A stretch of DNA of 64,000 nt, taken from assembly GCA_963966185.1 (NCBI GenBank), contig CAWZYM010000094.1, positions 124,001-188,000 of the forward strand. The letters run 5' to 3'. The notes under the pieces are model-generated. The model saw nothing but the letters and a program-made list of their open reading frames with translations, did not search any database and was not told the origin of the DNA. Positions within the stretch are counted from its first letter, which is position 1. Each line of letters starts with the position of its first letter. The DNA comes from Rhabditoides inermis. Lineage: Eukaryota; Nematoda; Chromadorea; Rhabditida; Rhabditidae. Both the position numbers and the translations under genes were made by a program. Of this stretch, positions 33,892 through 48,496 are shown piece after piece.

Positions 33892-34492
33892 GAAGGTAGC
33901 AGAGTGAATTGAGTGTTGGTGATTTCTGTTTTCTCAATTTCACAATTTGATACTCGCTTTGACTCCCCGCGATAGCGAGCTCTGCTCTTAGCTTCGGCAA
34001 CCTCGAAAACAATCTTGGAGGGTGGGGAGAAAAAGGGAAAGAGAGGGAGAACCTGTTGAGTGAGTAGAGTACGAGTGTGTGAATGGGTGAGAGAGAGGGA
34101 GAGAGAGAAGAAGGTAGCAGAGTGAATTGAGTGTTGGTGATTTCTGTTCTCTCTCTCTCTCCCATTCACACACTCTCATCCTACCCATCCACTTTTTCTC
34201 CTCACCCTCCAAACAGTCCCCAAGAAATTTTTCGAAAGGTGTTGGTTATTTCTGTTTCCTTAATTTCACAAATTGATACTCAATTCGGAAAATTGGATGG
34301 GATGGCTGTCGACAGTTTGTTATGCTGTTTGGTGCTCGTCAGGGGCATTCCCACTCGACTAACCAGCTGTTCACTAATGCGGCCATCACATCCAATGTTT
34401 TCGTGATGATTTCAACCTTTCGAAAAATTTCTTGGGGACTGTTTGGAGGGTGAGGAGAAAAAGTGGATGGGTAGAATGAGAGTGTGTGAATG

Positions 34493-34524
<32 letters not shown>

Positions 34525-35766
34525 GAAGGTAGCAGAGTGAATTGAGTGTTGGTGATTTCTGTTTTCTCAATTTCACAATTTGATACTCGCTTTGACTCCC
34601 CGCGATAGCGAGCTCTGCTCTTAGCTTCGGCAACCTCGAAAACAATCTTGGAGGGTGGGGAGAAAAAGGGAAAGAGAGGGAGAACCTGTTGAGTGAGTAG
34701 AGTAAGAGTGTGTGAATGGGTGAGAGAGAGGGAGAGAGAGAAGAAGGTAGCAGAGTGAATTGAGTGTTGGTGATTTCTGTTCTCTCTCTCTCTCTCTCTC
34801 TCTCTCCCCCATTCACACACTCTCATCCTACCCATCCACTTTTTCTCCTCACCCTCCAAACAGTCCCCAAGAAATTTTTCGAAAGGTGTTGGTTATTTTT
34901 GTTTCCTTAATTTCACAAATTGATACTCAATTCGGAAAATTGGATGGGATGGCTGTCGACAGTTTGTTATGCTGTTTGGTGCTCGTCAGGGGCATTCCCA
35001 CTCGACTAACCAGCTGTTCACTAATGCGGCCATCACATGCATCACATCCAATGTTTTCGTGATGATTTCACCTTCGAAAAATTTCTTGGGGACTATTTGG
35101 AGGGTGAGGAGAAAAAGTAGATGGGTAGAATGAGAGTGTGTGAATGGGGGAGAGAGAGGGAGAGAGAGAAGAAGGTAGCAGAGTGAATTGAGTGTTGGTG
35201 ATTTCTGTTTTCTCAATTTCACAATTTGATACTCGCTTTGACTCCCCGCGATGGCGAGCTCTGCTCTTAGCTTCGGCAACCTCGAAAACAATCTTGGAGG
35301 GTGGGGAGAAAAAGGGAAAGAGAGGGAGAACCTGTTGAGTGAGTAGAGTAAGAGTGTGTGAATGGGTGAGAGAGAGGGAGAGAGAGAAGAAGGTAGCAGA
35401 GTGAATTGAGTGTTGGTGATTTCTGTTCTCTCTCTCTCTCCCATTCACACACTCTCATCCTACCCATCCACTTTTTCTCCTCACACTCCAAACAGTCCCC
35501 AAGAAATTTTTCGAAAGGTGTTGGTTATTTCTGTTTCCTTAATTTCACAAATTGATACTCATTCGGAAAATTGGATGGGATGGCTGTCGACAGTTTGTTA
35601 TGCTGTTTGGTGCTCGTCAGGGGCATTCCCACTCGACTAACCAGCTGTTCACTAATGCGGCCATCACATCCAATGTTTTCGTGATGATTTCAACCTTTCG
35701 AAAAATTTCTTGGGGACTGTTTGGAGGGTGAGGAGAAAAAGTGGATGGGTAGAATGAGAGTGTGTG

Positions 35767-35808
<42 letters not shown>

Positions 35809-36059
35809 AGGTAGCAGAGTGAATTGAGTGTTGGTGATTTCTGTTTTCTCAATTTCACAATTTGATACTCGCTTTGACTCCCCGCGATAGCAGCTCTGCT
35901 CTTAGCTTCGGCAACCTCGAAAACAATCTTGGAGGGTGGGGAGAAAAAGGGAAAGAGAGGGAGAACCTGTTGAGTGAGTAGAGTAAGAGTGTGTGAATGG
36001 GAGAGAGAGAGGGAGAGAGAGAAGAAAGTAGCAGAGTGAATTGAGTGTTGGTGATTTCT

Positions 36060-36099
<40 letters not shown>

Positions 36100-37880
36100 C
36101 CATTCACACACTCTCATCCTACCCATCCACTTTTTCTCCTCACCCTCCAAACAGTCCCCAAGAAATTTTTCGAAAGGTGTTGGTTATTTCTGTTTCCTTA
36201 ATTTCACAAATTGATACTCATTCGGAAAATTGGATGGGATGGCTGTCGACAGTTTGTTATGCTGTTTGGTGCTCGTCAGGGGCATTCCCACTCGACTAAC
36301 CAGCTGTTCACTAATGCGGCCATCACATCCAATGTTTTCGTGATGATTTCAACCTTTCGAAAAATTTCTTGGGGACTGTTTGGAGGGTGAGGAGAAAAAG
36401 TAGATGGGTAGAATGAGAGTGTGTGAATGGGGGAGAGAGAGGGAGAGAGAGAAGAAGGTAGCAGAGTGAATTGAGTGTTGGTGATTTCTGTTTTCTCAAT
36501 TTCACAATTTGATACTCGCTTTGACTCCCCGCGATAGCGAGCTCTGCTCTTAGCTTCGGCAACCTCGAAAACAATCTTGGAGGGTGGGGAGAAAAAGGGA
36601 AAGAGAGGGAGAACCTGTTGAGTGAGTAGAGTAAGAGTGTGTGAATGGGTGAGAGAGAGGGAGAGAGAGAAGAAGGTAGCAGAGTGAATTGAGTGTTGGC
36701 TATTTCTGTTTTCTCAATTTCACAGTTTGATACTCGCTTTGACTCCCCGCGATAGCGAGCTCTGCTCTTAGCTTCGGCAACATCGAAAGAAAGAGAGAGG
36801 GAAAGAGAGGGAGAACCTGTTGAGTGAATAGAGTAAGAGTGTGTGAATGGGAGAGATAGGGAAAAGAGAGAAGAAGGTAGCAGAGAGAATTGAGTGTTGG
36901 TGATTTCTGTTCTCTCTCTCTCTCTCTCCCATTCACACACTCTCATCCTACCCATCCACTTTTTCTCCTCACCCTCCAAACAGTCCCCAAGAAATTTTTC
37001 GAAAGGTGTTGGTTATTTCTGTTTCCTTAATTTCACAAATTGATACTCATTCGGAAAATTGGATGGGATGGCTGTCGACAGTTTGTTATGCTGTTTGGTG
37101 CTCGTCAGGGGCATTCCCACTCGACTAACCAGCTGTTCACTAATGCGGCCATCACATCCAATGTTTTCGTGATGATTTCACCTTTCGAAAAATTTCTTGG
37201 GGACTATTTGGAGGGTGAGGAGAAAAAGTAGATGGGTAGAATGAGAGTGTGTGAATGGGGGAGAGAGAGGGAGAGAGAGAAGAAGGTAGCAGAGTGAATT
37301 GAGTGTTGGTGATTTCTGTTTTCTCAATTTCACAATTTGATACTCGCTTTGACTCCCCGCGATAGCGAGCTCTGCTCTTAGCTTCGGCAACCTCGAAAAC
37401 AATCTTGGAGGGTGGGGAGAAAAAGGGAAAGAGAGGGAGAACCTGTTGAGTGAGTAGAGTAAGAGTGTGTGAATGGGTGAGAGAGAGGGAGAGAGAGAGA
37501 GAAGAAGGTAGCAGAGTGAATTGAGTGTTGGTGATTTCTGTTCTCTCTCTCTCCCATTCACACACTCTCATCCTACCCATCCACTTTTTCTCCTCACCCT
37601 CCAAACAGTCCCAAAGAAATTTTTCGAAAGGTGTTGGTTATTTCTGTTTCCTTAATTTCACAAATTGATACTCAATTCGGAAAATTGGATGGGATGGCTG
37701 TCGACAGTTTGTTATGCTGTTTGGTGCTCGTCAGGGGCATTCCCACTCGACTAACCAGCTGTTCACTAATGCGGCCATCACATCCAATGTTTTCGTGATG
37801 ATTTCAACCTTTCGAAAAATTTCTTGGGGACTGTTTGGAGGGTGAGGAGAAAAAGTGGATGGGTAGAATGAGAGTGTGTG

Positions 37881-37924
<44 letters not shown>

Positions 37925-39355
37925 GAAGGTAGCAGAGTGAATTGAGTGTTGGTGATTTCTGTTTTCTCAATTTCACAATTTGATACTCGCTTTGACTCCC
38001 CGCGATAGCAGCTCTGCTCTTAGCTTCGGCAACCTCGAAAACAATCTTGGAGGGTGGGGAGAAAAAGGGAAAGAGAGGGAGAACCTGTTGAGTGAGTAGA
38101 GTAAGAGTGTGTGAATGGGAGAGAGAGAGGGAGAGAGAGAAGAAGGTAGCAGAGTGAATTGAGTGTTGGTGATTTCTGTTCTCTCTCTCTCTCTCTCCCC
38201 CATTCACACACTCTCATCCTACCCATCCACTTTTTCTCCTCACCCTCCAAACAGTCCCCAAGAAATTTTTCGAAAGGTGTTGGTTATTTCTGTTTCCTTA
38301 ATTTCACAAATTGATACTCAATTCGGAAAATTGGATGGGATGGCTGTCGACAGTTTGTTATGCTGTTTGGTGCTCGTCAGGGGCATTCCCACTCGACTAA
38401 CCAGCTGTTCACTAATGCGGCCATCACATCCAATGTTTTCGTGATGATTTCACCTTTCGAAAAATTTCTTGGGGACTATTTGGAGGGTGAGGAGAAAAAG
38501 TAGATGGGTAGAATGAGAGTGTGTGAATGGGGGAGAGAGAGGGAGAGAGAGAAGAAGGTAGCAGAGTGAATTGAGTGTTGGTGATTTCTGTTTTCTCAAT
38601 TTCACAATTTGATACTCGCTTTGACTCCCCGCGATAGCGAGCTCTGCTCTTAGCTTCGGCAACCTCGAAAACAATCTTGGAGGGTGGGGAGAAAAAGGGA
38701 AAGAGAGGGAGAACCTGTTGAGTGAGTAGAGTAAGAGTGTGTGAATGGGTGAGAGAGAGGGAGAGAGAGAAGAAGGTAGCAGAGTGAATTGAGTGTTGGT
38801 TATTTCTGTTTTCTCAATTTCACAATTTGATACTCGCTTTGACTCCCCGCGATAGCGAGCTCTGCTCTTAGCTTCGGCAACATCGAAAGAAAGAGAGAGG
38901 GAAAGAGAGGGAGAACCTGTTGAGTGAATAGAGTAAGAGTGTGTGAATGGGAGAGATAGGGAAAAGAGAGAAGAAGGTAGCAGAGAGAATTGAGTGTTGG
39001 TGATTTCTGTTCTCTCTCTCTCTCTCTCTCCCATTCACACACTCTCATCCTACCCATCCACTTTTTCTCCTCACCCTCCAAACAGTCCCCAAGAAATTTT
39101 TCGAAAGGTGTTGGTTATTTCTGTTTCCTTAATTTCACAAATTGATACTCATTCGGAAAATTGGATATGATGGCTGTCGACAGTTTGTTATGCTGTTTGG
39201 TGCTCGTCAGGGGCATTCCCACTCGACTAACCAGCTGTTCACTAATGCGGCCATCACATCCAATGTTTTCGTGATGATTTCACCTTTCGAAAAATTTCTT
39301 GGGGACTGTTTGGAGGGTGAGGAGAAAAAGTGGATGGGTAGAATGAGAGTGTGTG

Positions 39356-39403
<48 letters not shown>

Positions 39404-40836
39404 GAAGGTAGCAGAGTGAATTGAGTGTTGGTGATTTCTGTTTTCTCAATTTCACAACTTGATACTCGCTTTGACTCCCCGCGATAGCAGCTCTGCTCTT
39501 AGCTTCGGCAACCTCGAAAACAATCTTGGAGGGTGGGGAGAAAAAGGGAAAGAGAGGGAGAACCTGTTGAGTGAGTAGAGTAAGAGTGTGTGAATGGGAG
39601 AGAGAGAGGGAGAGAGAGAAGAAGGTAGCAGAGTGAATTGAGTGTTGGTGATTTCTGTTCTCTCTCTCTCTCTCTCTCTCTCTCTCCCCCATTCACACAC
39701 TCTCATCCTACCCATCCACTTTTTCTCCTCACCCTCCAAACAATCCCCAAGAAATTTTTCGAAAGGTGTTGGTTATTTCTGTTTCCTTAATTTCACAAAT
39801 TGATACTCAATTCGGAAAATTGGATGGGATGGCTGTCGACAGTTTGTTATGCTGTTTGGTGCTCGTCAGGGGCATTCCCACTCGACTAACCAGCTGTTCA
39901 CTAATGCGGCCATCACATCCAATGTTTTCGTGATGATTTCACCTTTCGAAAAATTTCTTGGGGACTGTTTGGAGGGTGAGGAGAAAAAGTTGATGGGTAG
40001 AATGAGAGTGTGTGAATGGGGGAGAGAGAGGGAGAGAGAGAAGAAGGTAGCAGAGTGAATTGAGAGTTGGTGATTTCTGTTTTCTCAATTTCACAATTTG
40101 ATACTCGCTTTGACTCCCCGCGATAGCGAGCTCTGCTCTTAGCTTCGGCAACCTCGAAAACAATCTTGGAGGGTGGGGAGAAAAAGGGAAAGAGAGGGAG
40201 AACCTGTTGAGTGAGTAGAGTAAGAGTGTGTGAATGGGTGAGAGAGAGGGAGAGAGAGAAGAAGGTAGCAGAGTGAATTGAGTGTTGGTTATTTCTGTTT
40301 TCTCAATTTCACAATTTGATACTCGCTTTGACTCCCCGCGATAGCGAGCTCTGCTCTTAGCTTCGGCAACATCGAAAGAAAGAGAGAGGGAAAGAGAGGG
40401 AGAACCTGTTGAGTGAATAGAGTAAGAGTGTGTGAATGGGAGAGATAGGGAAAAGAGAGAAGAAGGTAGCAGAGAGAATTGAGTGTTGGTGATTTCTGTT
40501 CTCTCTCTCTCCCATTCACACACTCTCATCCTACCCATCCACTTTTTCTCCTCACCCTCCAAACAGTCCCCAAGAAATTTTTCGAAAGGTGTTGGTTATT
40601 TCTGTTTCCTTAATTTCACAAATTGATACTCATTCGGAAAATTGGATGGGATGGCTGTCGACAGTTTGTTATGCTGTTTGGTGCTCGTCAGGGGCATTCC
40701 CACTCGACTAACCAGCTGTTCACTAATGCGGCCATCACATCCAATGTTTTCGTGATGATTTCACCTTTCGAAAAATTTCTTGGGGACTGTTTGGAGGGTG
40801 AGGAGAAAAAGTGGATGGGTAGAATGAGAGTGTGTG

Positions 40837-40888
<52 letters not shown>

Positions 40889-41481
40889 GAAGGTAGCAGA
40901 GTGAATTGAGTGTTGGTGATTTCTGTTTTCTCAATTTCACAATTTGATACTCGCTTTGACTCCCCGCGATAGCAGCTCTGCTCTTAGCTTCGGCAACCTC
41001 GAAAACAATCTTGGAGGGTGGGGAGAAAAAGGGAAAGAGAGGAGAACCTGTTGAGTGAGTAGAGTAAGAGTGTGTGAATGGGTGAGAGAGAGGGAGAGAG
41101 AGAAGAAGGTAGCAGAGTGAATTGAGTGTTGGTGATTTCTGTTCTCTCTCTCTCTCCCATTCACACACTCTCATCCTACCCATCCACTTTTTCTCCTCAC
41201 CCTCCAAACAGTCCCCAAGAAATTTTTCGAAAGGTGTTGGTTATTTCTGTTTCCTTAATTTCACAAATTGATACTCATTCGGAAAATTGGATGGGATGGC
41301 TGTCGACAGTTTGTTATGCTGTTTGGTGCTCGTCAGGGGCATTCCCACTCGACTAACCAGCTGTTCACTAATGCGGCCATCACATCCAATGTTTTCGTGA
41401 TGATTTCACCTTTCGAAAAATTTCTTGGGGACTGTTTGGAGGGTGAGGAGAAAAAGTGGATGGGTAGAATAAGAGTGTGTG

Positions 41482-41533
<52 letters not shown>

Positions 41534-43582
41534 GAAGGTAGCAGAGTGAATTGAGTGTTGGTGATTTCTGTTTTCTCAATTTCACAATTTGATACTCGCT
41601 TTGACTCCCCGCAATAGCAGCTCTGCTCTTAGCTTCGGCAACCTCGAAAACAATCTTGGAGGGTGGGGAGAAAAAGGGAAAGAGAGGGAGAACCTGTTGA
41701 GTGAGTAGAGTAAGAGTGTGTGATTGGGAGAGAGAGAGGGAGAGAGAAAAGAAGGTAGCAGAGTGAATTGAGTGTTGGTGATTTCTGTTCTCTCTCTCTC
41801 TCTCTCCCCCATTCACACACTCTCATCCTACCCATCCACTTTTTCTCCTCACCCTCCAAACAGTCCCCAAGAAATTTTTCGAAAGGTGTTGGTTATTTCT
41901 GTTTCCTTAATTTCACAAATTGATACTCAATTCGGAAAATTGGATGGGATGGCTGTCGACAGTTTGTTATGCTGTTTGGTGCTCGTCAGGGGCATTCCCA
42001 CTCGACTAACCAGCTGTTCACTAATGCGGCCATCACATTCAATGTTTTCGTGATGATTTCACCTTTCGAAAAATTTCTTGGGGACTATTTGGAGGGTGAG
42101 GAGAAAAAGTAGATGGGTAGAATGAGAGTGTGTGAATGGGGGAGAGAGAGGGAGAGAGAGAAGAAGGTAGCAGAGTGAATTGAGTGTTGGTGATTTCTGT
42201 TTTCTCAATTTCACAATTTGATACTCGCTTTGACTCCCCGCGATAGCGAGCTCTGCTCTTAGCTTCGGCAACCTCGAAAACAATCTTGGAGGGTGGGGAG
42301 AAAAAGGGAAAGAGAGGGAGAACCTGTTGAGTGAGTAGAGTAAGAGTGTGTGAATGGGTGAGAGAGAGGGAGAGAGAGAAGAAGGTAGCAGAGTGAATTG
42401 AGTGTTGGTTATTTCTGTTTTCTCAATTTCACAATTTGATACTCGCTTTGACTCCCCGCGATAGCGAACTCTGCTCTTAGCTTCGGCAACATCGAAAGAA
42501 AGAGAGAGGGAAAGAGAGGGAGAACCTGTTGAGTGAATAGAGTAAGAGTGTGTGAATGGGAGAGATAGGGAAAAGAGAGAAGAAGGTAGCAGAGTGAATT
42601 GAGTGTTGGTGATTTCTGTTCTCTCTCTCTCTCCCATTCACACACTCTCATCCTACCCATCCACTTTTTCTCCTCACCCTCCAAACAGTCCCCAAGAAAT
42701 TTTTCGAAAGGTGTTGGTTATTTCTGTTTCCTTAATTTCACAAATTGATACTCAATTCGGAAAATTGGATGGGATGGCTGTCGACAGTTTGTTATGCTGT
42801 TTGGTGCTCGTCAGGGGCATTCCCACTCGACTAACCAGCTGTTCACTAATGCGGCCATCACATCCAATGTTTTCGTGATGATTTCACCTTTCGAAAAATT
42901 TCTTGGGGACTATTTGGAGGGTGAGGAGAAAAAGTAGATGGGTAGAATGAGAGTGTGTGAATGGGGGAGAGAGAGGGAGAGAGAGAAGAAGGTAGCAGAG
43001 TGAATTGAGTGTTGGTGATTTCTGTTTTCTCAATTTCACAATTTGATACTCGCTTTGACTCCCCGCGATAGCAGCTCTGCTCTTAGCTTCGGCAACCTCG
43101 AAAACAATCTTGGAGGGTGGGGAGAAAAAGGGAAAGAGAGGGAGAACCTGTTGAGTGAGTAAAGTAAGAGTGTGTGAATGGGTGAGAGAGAGGGAGAGAG
43201 AGAAGAAGGTAGAAGAGTGAATTGAGTGTTGGCTATTTCTGTTCTCTCTCTCTCTCCCATTCACACACTTTCATCCTACCCATCCACTTTTTCTCCTCAC
43301 CCTCCAAACAGTCCCCAAGAAATTTTTCGAAAGGTGTTGGTTATTTCTGTTTCCTTAATTTCACAAATTGATACTCATTCGGAAAATTGGATGGGATGGC
43401 TGTCGACAGTTTGTTATGCTGTTTGGTGCTCGTCAGGGGCATTCCCACTCGACTAACCAGCTGTTCACTAATGCGGCCATCACATCCAATGTTTTCGTGA
43501 TGATTTCAACCTTTCGAAAAATTTCTTGGGGACTGTTTGGAGGGTGAGAAGAAAAAGTGGATGGGTAGAATGAGAGTGTGTG

Positions 43583-43635
<53 letters not shown>

Positions 43636-45692
43636 GAAGAAGGTAGCAGAGTGAATTGAGTGTTGGTGATTTCTGTTTTCTCAATTTCACAATTTGATAC
43701 TCGCTTTGACTCCCCGCGATAGCAGCTCTGCTCTTAGCTTCGGCAACCTCGAAAACAATCTTGGAGGGTGGGGAGAAAAAGGGAAAGAGAGGGAGAACCT
43801 GTTGAGTGAGTAGAGTAAGAGTGTGTGAATGGGAGAGAGAGAGGGAGAGAGAGAAGAAGGTAGCAGAGTGAATTGAGTGTTGGTGATTTCTGTTCTCTCT
43901 CTCTCTCTCTCTCTCCCCCATTCACACACTCTCATCCTACCCATCCACTTTTTCTCCTCACCCTCCAAACAGTCCCCAAGAAATTTTTCGAAAGGTGTTG
44001 GTTATTTCTGTTTCCTTAATTTCACAAATTGATACTCAATTCGGAAAATTGGATGGGATGGCTGTCGACAGTTTGTTATGCTGTTTGGTGCTCGTCAGGG
44101 GCATTCCCACTCGACTAACCAGCTGTTCACTAATGCGGCCATCACATCCAATGTTTTCGTGATGATTTCACCTTTCGAAAAATTTCTTGGGGACTATTTG
44201 GAGGGTGAGGAGAAAAAGTAGATGGGTAGAATGAGAGTGTGTGAATGGGGGAGAGAGAGGGAGAGAGAGAAGAAGGTAGCAGAGTGAATTGAGTGTTGGT
44301 GATTTCTGTTTTCTCAATTTCACAATTTGATACTCGCTTTGACTCCCCGCGATAGCGAGCTCTGCTCTTAGCTTCGGCAACCTCGAAAACAATCTTGGAG
44401 GGTGGGGAGAAAAAGGGAAAGAGAGGGAGAACCTGTTGAGTGAGTAGAGTAAGAGTGTGTGAATGGGTGAGAGAGAGGGAGAGAGAGAAGAAGGTAGCAG
44501 AGTGAATTGAGTGTTGGCTATTTCTGTTTTCTCAATTTCACAATTTGATACTCGCTTTGACTCCCCGCGATAGCGAGCTCTGCTCTTAGCTTCGGCAACA
44601 TCGAAAGAAAGAGAGAGGGAAAGAGAGGGAGAACCTGTTGAGTGAATAGAGTAAGAGTGTGTGAATGGGAGAGATAGGGAAAAGAGAGAAGAAGGTAGCA
44701 GAGAGAATTGAGTGTTGGTGATTTCTGTTCTCTCTCTCTCTCTCTCTCCCATTCACACACTCTCATCCTACCCATCCACTTTTTCTCCTCACCCTCCAAA
44801 CAGTCCCCAAGAAATTTTTCGAAAGGTGTTGGTTATTTCTGTTTCCTTAATTTCACAAATTGATACTCATTCGGAAAATTGGATATGATGGCTGTCGACA
44901 GTTTGTTATGCTGTTTGGTGCTCGTCAGGGGCATTCCCACTCGACTAACCAGCTGTTCACTAATGCGGCCATCACATCCAATGTTTTCGTGATGATTTCA
45001 CCTTTCGAAAAATTTCTTGGGGACTATTTGGAGGGTGAGGAGAAAAAGTAGATGGGTAGAATGAGAGTGTGTGAATGGGGGAGAGAGAGGGAGAGAGAGA
45101 AGAAGGTAGCAGAGTGAATTGAGTGTTGGTGATTTCTGTTTTCTCAATTTCACAATTTGATACTCGCTTTGACTCCCCGCGATAGCAGCTCTGCTCTTAG
45201 CTTCGGCAACCTCGAAAACAATCTTGGAGGGTGGGGAGAAAAAGGGAAAGAGAGGGAGAACCTGTTGAGTGAATAGAGTAAGAGTGTGTGAATGGGAGAG
45301 ATAGGGAAAAGAGAGAAGAAGGTAGCAGAGTGAATTGAGTGTTGGTGATTTCTGTTCTCTCTCTCTCCCATTCACACACTCTCATCCTACCCATCCACTT
45401 TTTCTCCTCACCCTCCAAACAGTCCCCAAGAAATTTTTCGAAAGGTGTTGGTTATTTCTGTTTCCTTAATTTCACAAATTGATACTCATTCGGAAAATTG
45501 GATGGGATGGCTGTCGACAGTTTGTTATGCTGTTTGGTGCTCGTCAGGGGCATTCCCACTCGACTAACCAGCTGTTCACTAATGCGGCCATCACATCCAA
45601 TGTTTTCGTGATGATTTCACCTTTCGAAAAATTTCTTGGGGACTGTTTGGAGGGTGAGGAGAAAAAGTGGATGGGTAGAATGAGAGTGTGTG

Positions 45693-45750
<58 letters not shown>

Positions 45751-46343
45751 GAAGGTAGCAGAGTGAATTGAGTGTTGGTGATTTCTGTTTTCTCAATTTC
45801 ACAATTTGATACTCGCTTTGACTCCCCGCGATAGCAGCTCTGCTCTTAGCTTCGGCAACCTCGAAAACAATCTTGGAGGGTGGGGAGAAAAAGGGAAAGA
45901 GAGGAGAACCTGTTGAGTGAGTAGAGTAAGAGTGTGTGAATGGGTGAGAGAGAGGGAGAGAGAGAAGAAGGTAGCAGAGTGAATTGAGTGTTGGTGATTT
46001 CTGTTCTCTCTCTCTCTCCCATTCACACACTCTCATCCTACCCATCCACTTTTTCTCCTCACCCTCCAAACAGTCCCCAAGAAATTTTTCGAAAGGTGTT
46101 GGTTATTTCTGTTTCCTTAATTTCACAAATTGATACTCATTCGGAAAATTGGATGGGATGGCTGTCGACAGTTTGTTATGCTGTTTGGTGCTCGTCAGGG
46201 GCATTCCCACTCGACTAACCAGCTGTTCACTAATGCGGCCATCACATCCAATGTTTTCGTGATGATTTCACCTTTCGAAAAATTTCTTGGGGACTGTTTG
46301 GAGGGTGAGGAGAAAAAGTGGATGGGTAGAATAAGAGTGTGTG

Positions 46344-46391
<48 letters not shown>

Positions 46392-48448
46392 GAAGGTAGC
46401 AGAGTGAATTGAGTGTTGGTGATTTCTGTTTTCTCAATTTCACAATTTGATACTCGCTTTGACTCCTCGCAATAGCAGCTCTGCTCTTAGCTTCGGCAAC
46501 CTCGAAAACAATCTTGGAGGGTGGGGAGAAAAAGGGAAAGAGAGGGAGAACCTGTTGAGTGAGTAGAGTAAGAGTGTGTGATTGGGAGAGAGAGAGGGAG
46601 AGAGAAAAGAAGGTAGCAGAGTGAATTGAGTGTTGGTGATTTCTGTTCTCTCTCTCTCTCTCTCTCTCTCTCCCCCATTCACACACTCTCATCCTACCCA
46701 TCCACTTTTTCTCCTCACCCTCCAAACAGTCCCCAAGAAATTTTTCGAAAGGTGTTGGTTATTTCTGTTTCCTTAATTTCACAAATTGATACTCAATTCG
46801 GAAAATTGGATGGGATGGCTGTCGACAGTTTGTTATGCTGTTTGGTGCTCGTCAGGGGCATTCCCACTCGACTAACCAGCTGTTCACTAATGCGGCCATC
46901 ACATTCAATGTTTTCGTGATGATTTCACCTTTCGAAAAATTTCTTGGGGACTATTTGGAGGGTGAGGAGAAAAAGTAGATGGGTAGAATGAGAGTGTGTG
47001 AATGGGGGAGAGAGAGGGAGAGAGAGAAGAAGGTAGCAGAGTGAATTGAGTGTTGGTGATTTCTGTTTTCTCAATTTCACAATTTGATACTCGCTTTGAC
47101 TCCCCGCGATAGCGAGCTCTGCTCTTAGCTTCGGCAACCTCGAAAACAATCTTGGAGGGTGGGGAGAAAAAGGGAAAGAGAGGGAGAACCTGTTGAGTGA
47201 GTAGAGTAAGAGTGTGTGAATGGGTGAGAGAGAGGGAGAGAGAGAAGAAGGTAGCAGAGTGAATTGAGTGTTGGTTATTTCTGTTTTCTCAATTTCACAA
47301 TTTGATACTCGCTTTGACTCCCCGCGATAGCGAGCTCTGCTCTTAGCTTCGGCAACATCGAAAGAAAGAGAGAGGGAAAGAGAGGGAGAACCTGTTGAGT
47401 GAATAGAGTAAGAGTGGGTGAATGGGAGAGATAGGGAAAAGAGAGAAGAAGGTAGCAGAGTGAATTGAGTGTTGGTGATTTCTGTTCTCTCTCTCTCTCC
47501 CATTCACACACTCTCATCCTACCCATCCACTTTTTCTCCTCACCCTCCAAACAGTCCCCAAGAAATTTTTCGAAAGGTGTTGGTTATTTCTGTTTCCTTA
47601 ATTTCACAAATTGATACTCAATTCGGAAAATTGGATGGGATGGCTGTCGACAGTTTGTTATGCTGTTTGGTGCTCGTCAGGGGCATTCCCACTCGACTAA
47701 CCAGCTGTTCACTAATGCGGCCATCACATCCAATGTTTTCGTGATGATTTCACCTTTCGAAAAATTTCTTGGGGACTATTTGGAGGGTGAGGAGAAAAAG
47801 TAGATGGGTAGAATGAGAGTGTGTGAATGGGGGAGAGAGAGGGAGAGAGAGAAGAAGGTAGCAGAGTGAATTGAGTGTTGGTGATTTCTGTTTTCTCAAT
47901 TTCACAATTTGATACTCGCTTTGACTCCCCGCGATAGCAGCTCTGCTCTTAGCTTCGGCAACCTCGAAAACAATCTTGGAGGGTGGGGAGAAAAAGGGAA
48001 AGAGAGGGAGAACCTGTTGAGTGAGTAAAGTAAGAGTGTGTGAATGGGTGAGAGAGAGGGAGAGAGAGAAGAAGGTAGAAGAGTGAATTGAGTGTTGGCT
48101 ATTTCTGTTCTCTCTCTCTCTCCCATTCACACACTTTCATCCTACCCATCCACTTTTTCTCCTCACCCTCCAAACAGTCCCCAAGAAATTTTTCGAAAGG
48201 TGTTGGTTATTTCTGTTTCCTTAATTTCACAAATTGATACTCATTCGGAAAATTGGATGGGATGGCTGTCGACAGTTTGTTATGCTGTTTGGTGCTCGTC
48301 AGGGGCATTCCCACTCGACTAACCAGCTGTTCACTAATGCGGCCATCACATCCAATGTTTTCGTGATGATTTCAACCTTTCGAAAAATTTCTTGGGGACT
48401 GTTTGGAGGGTGAGGAGAAAAAGTGGATGGGTAGAATGAGAGTGTGTG

Positions 48449-48496
<48 letters not shown>
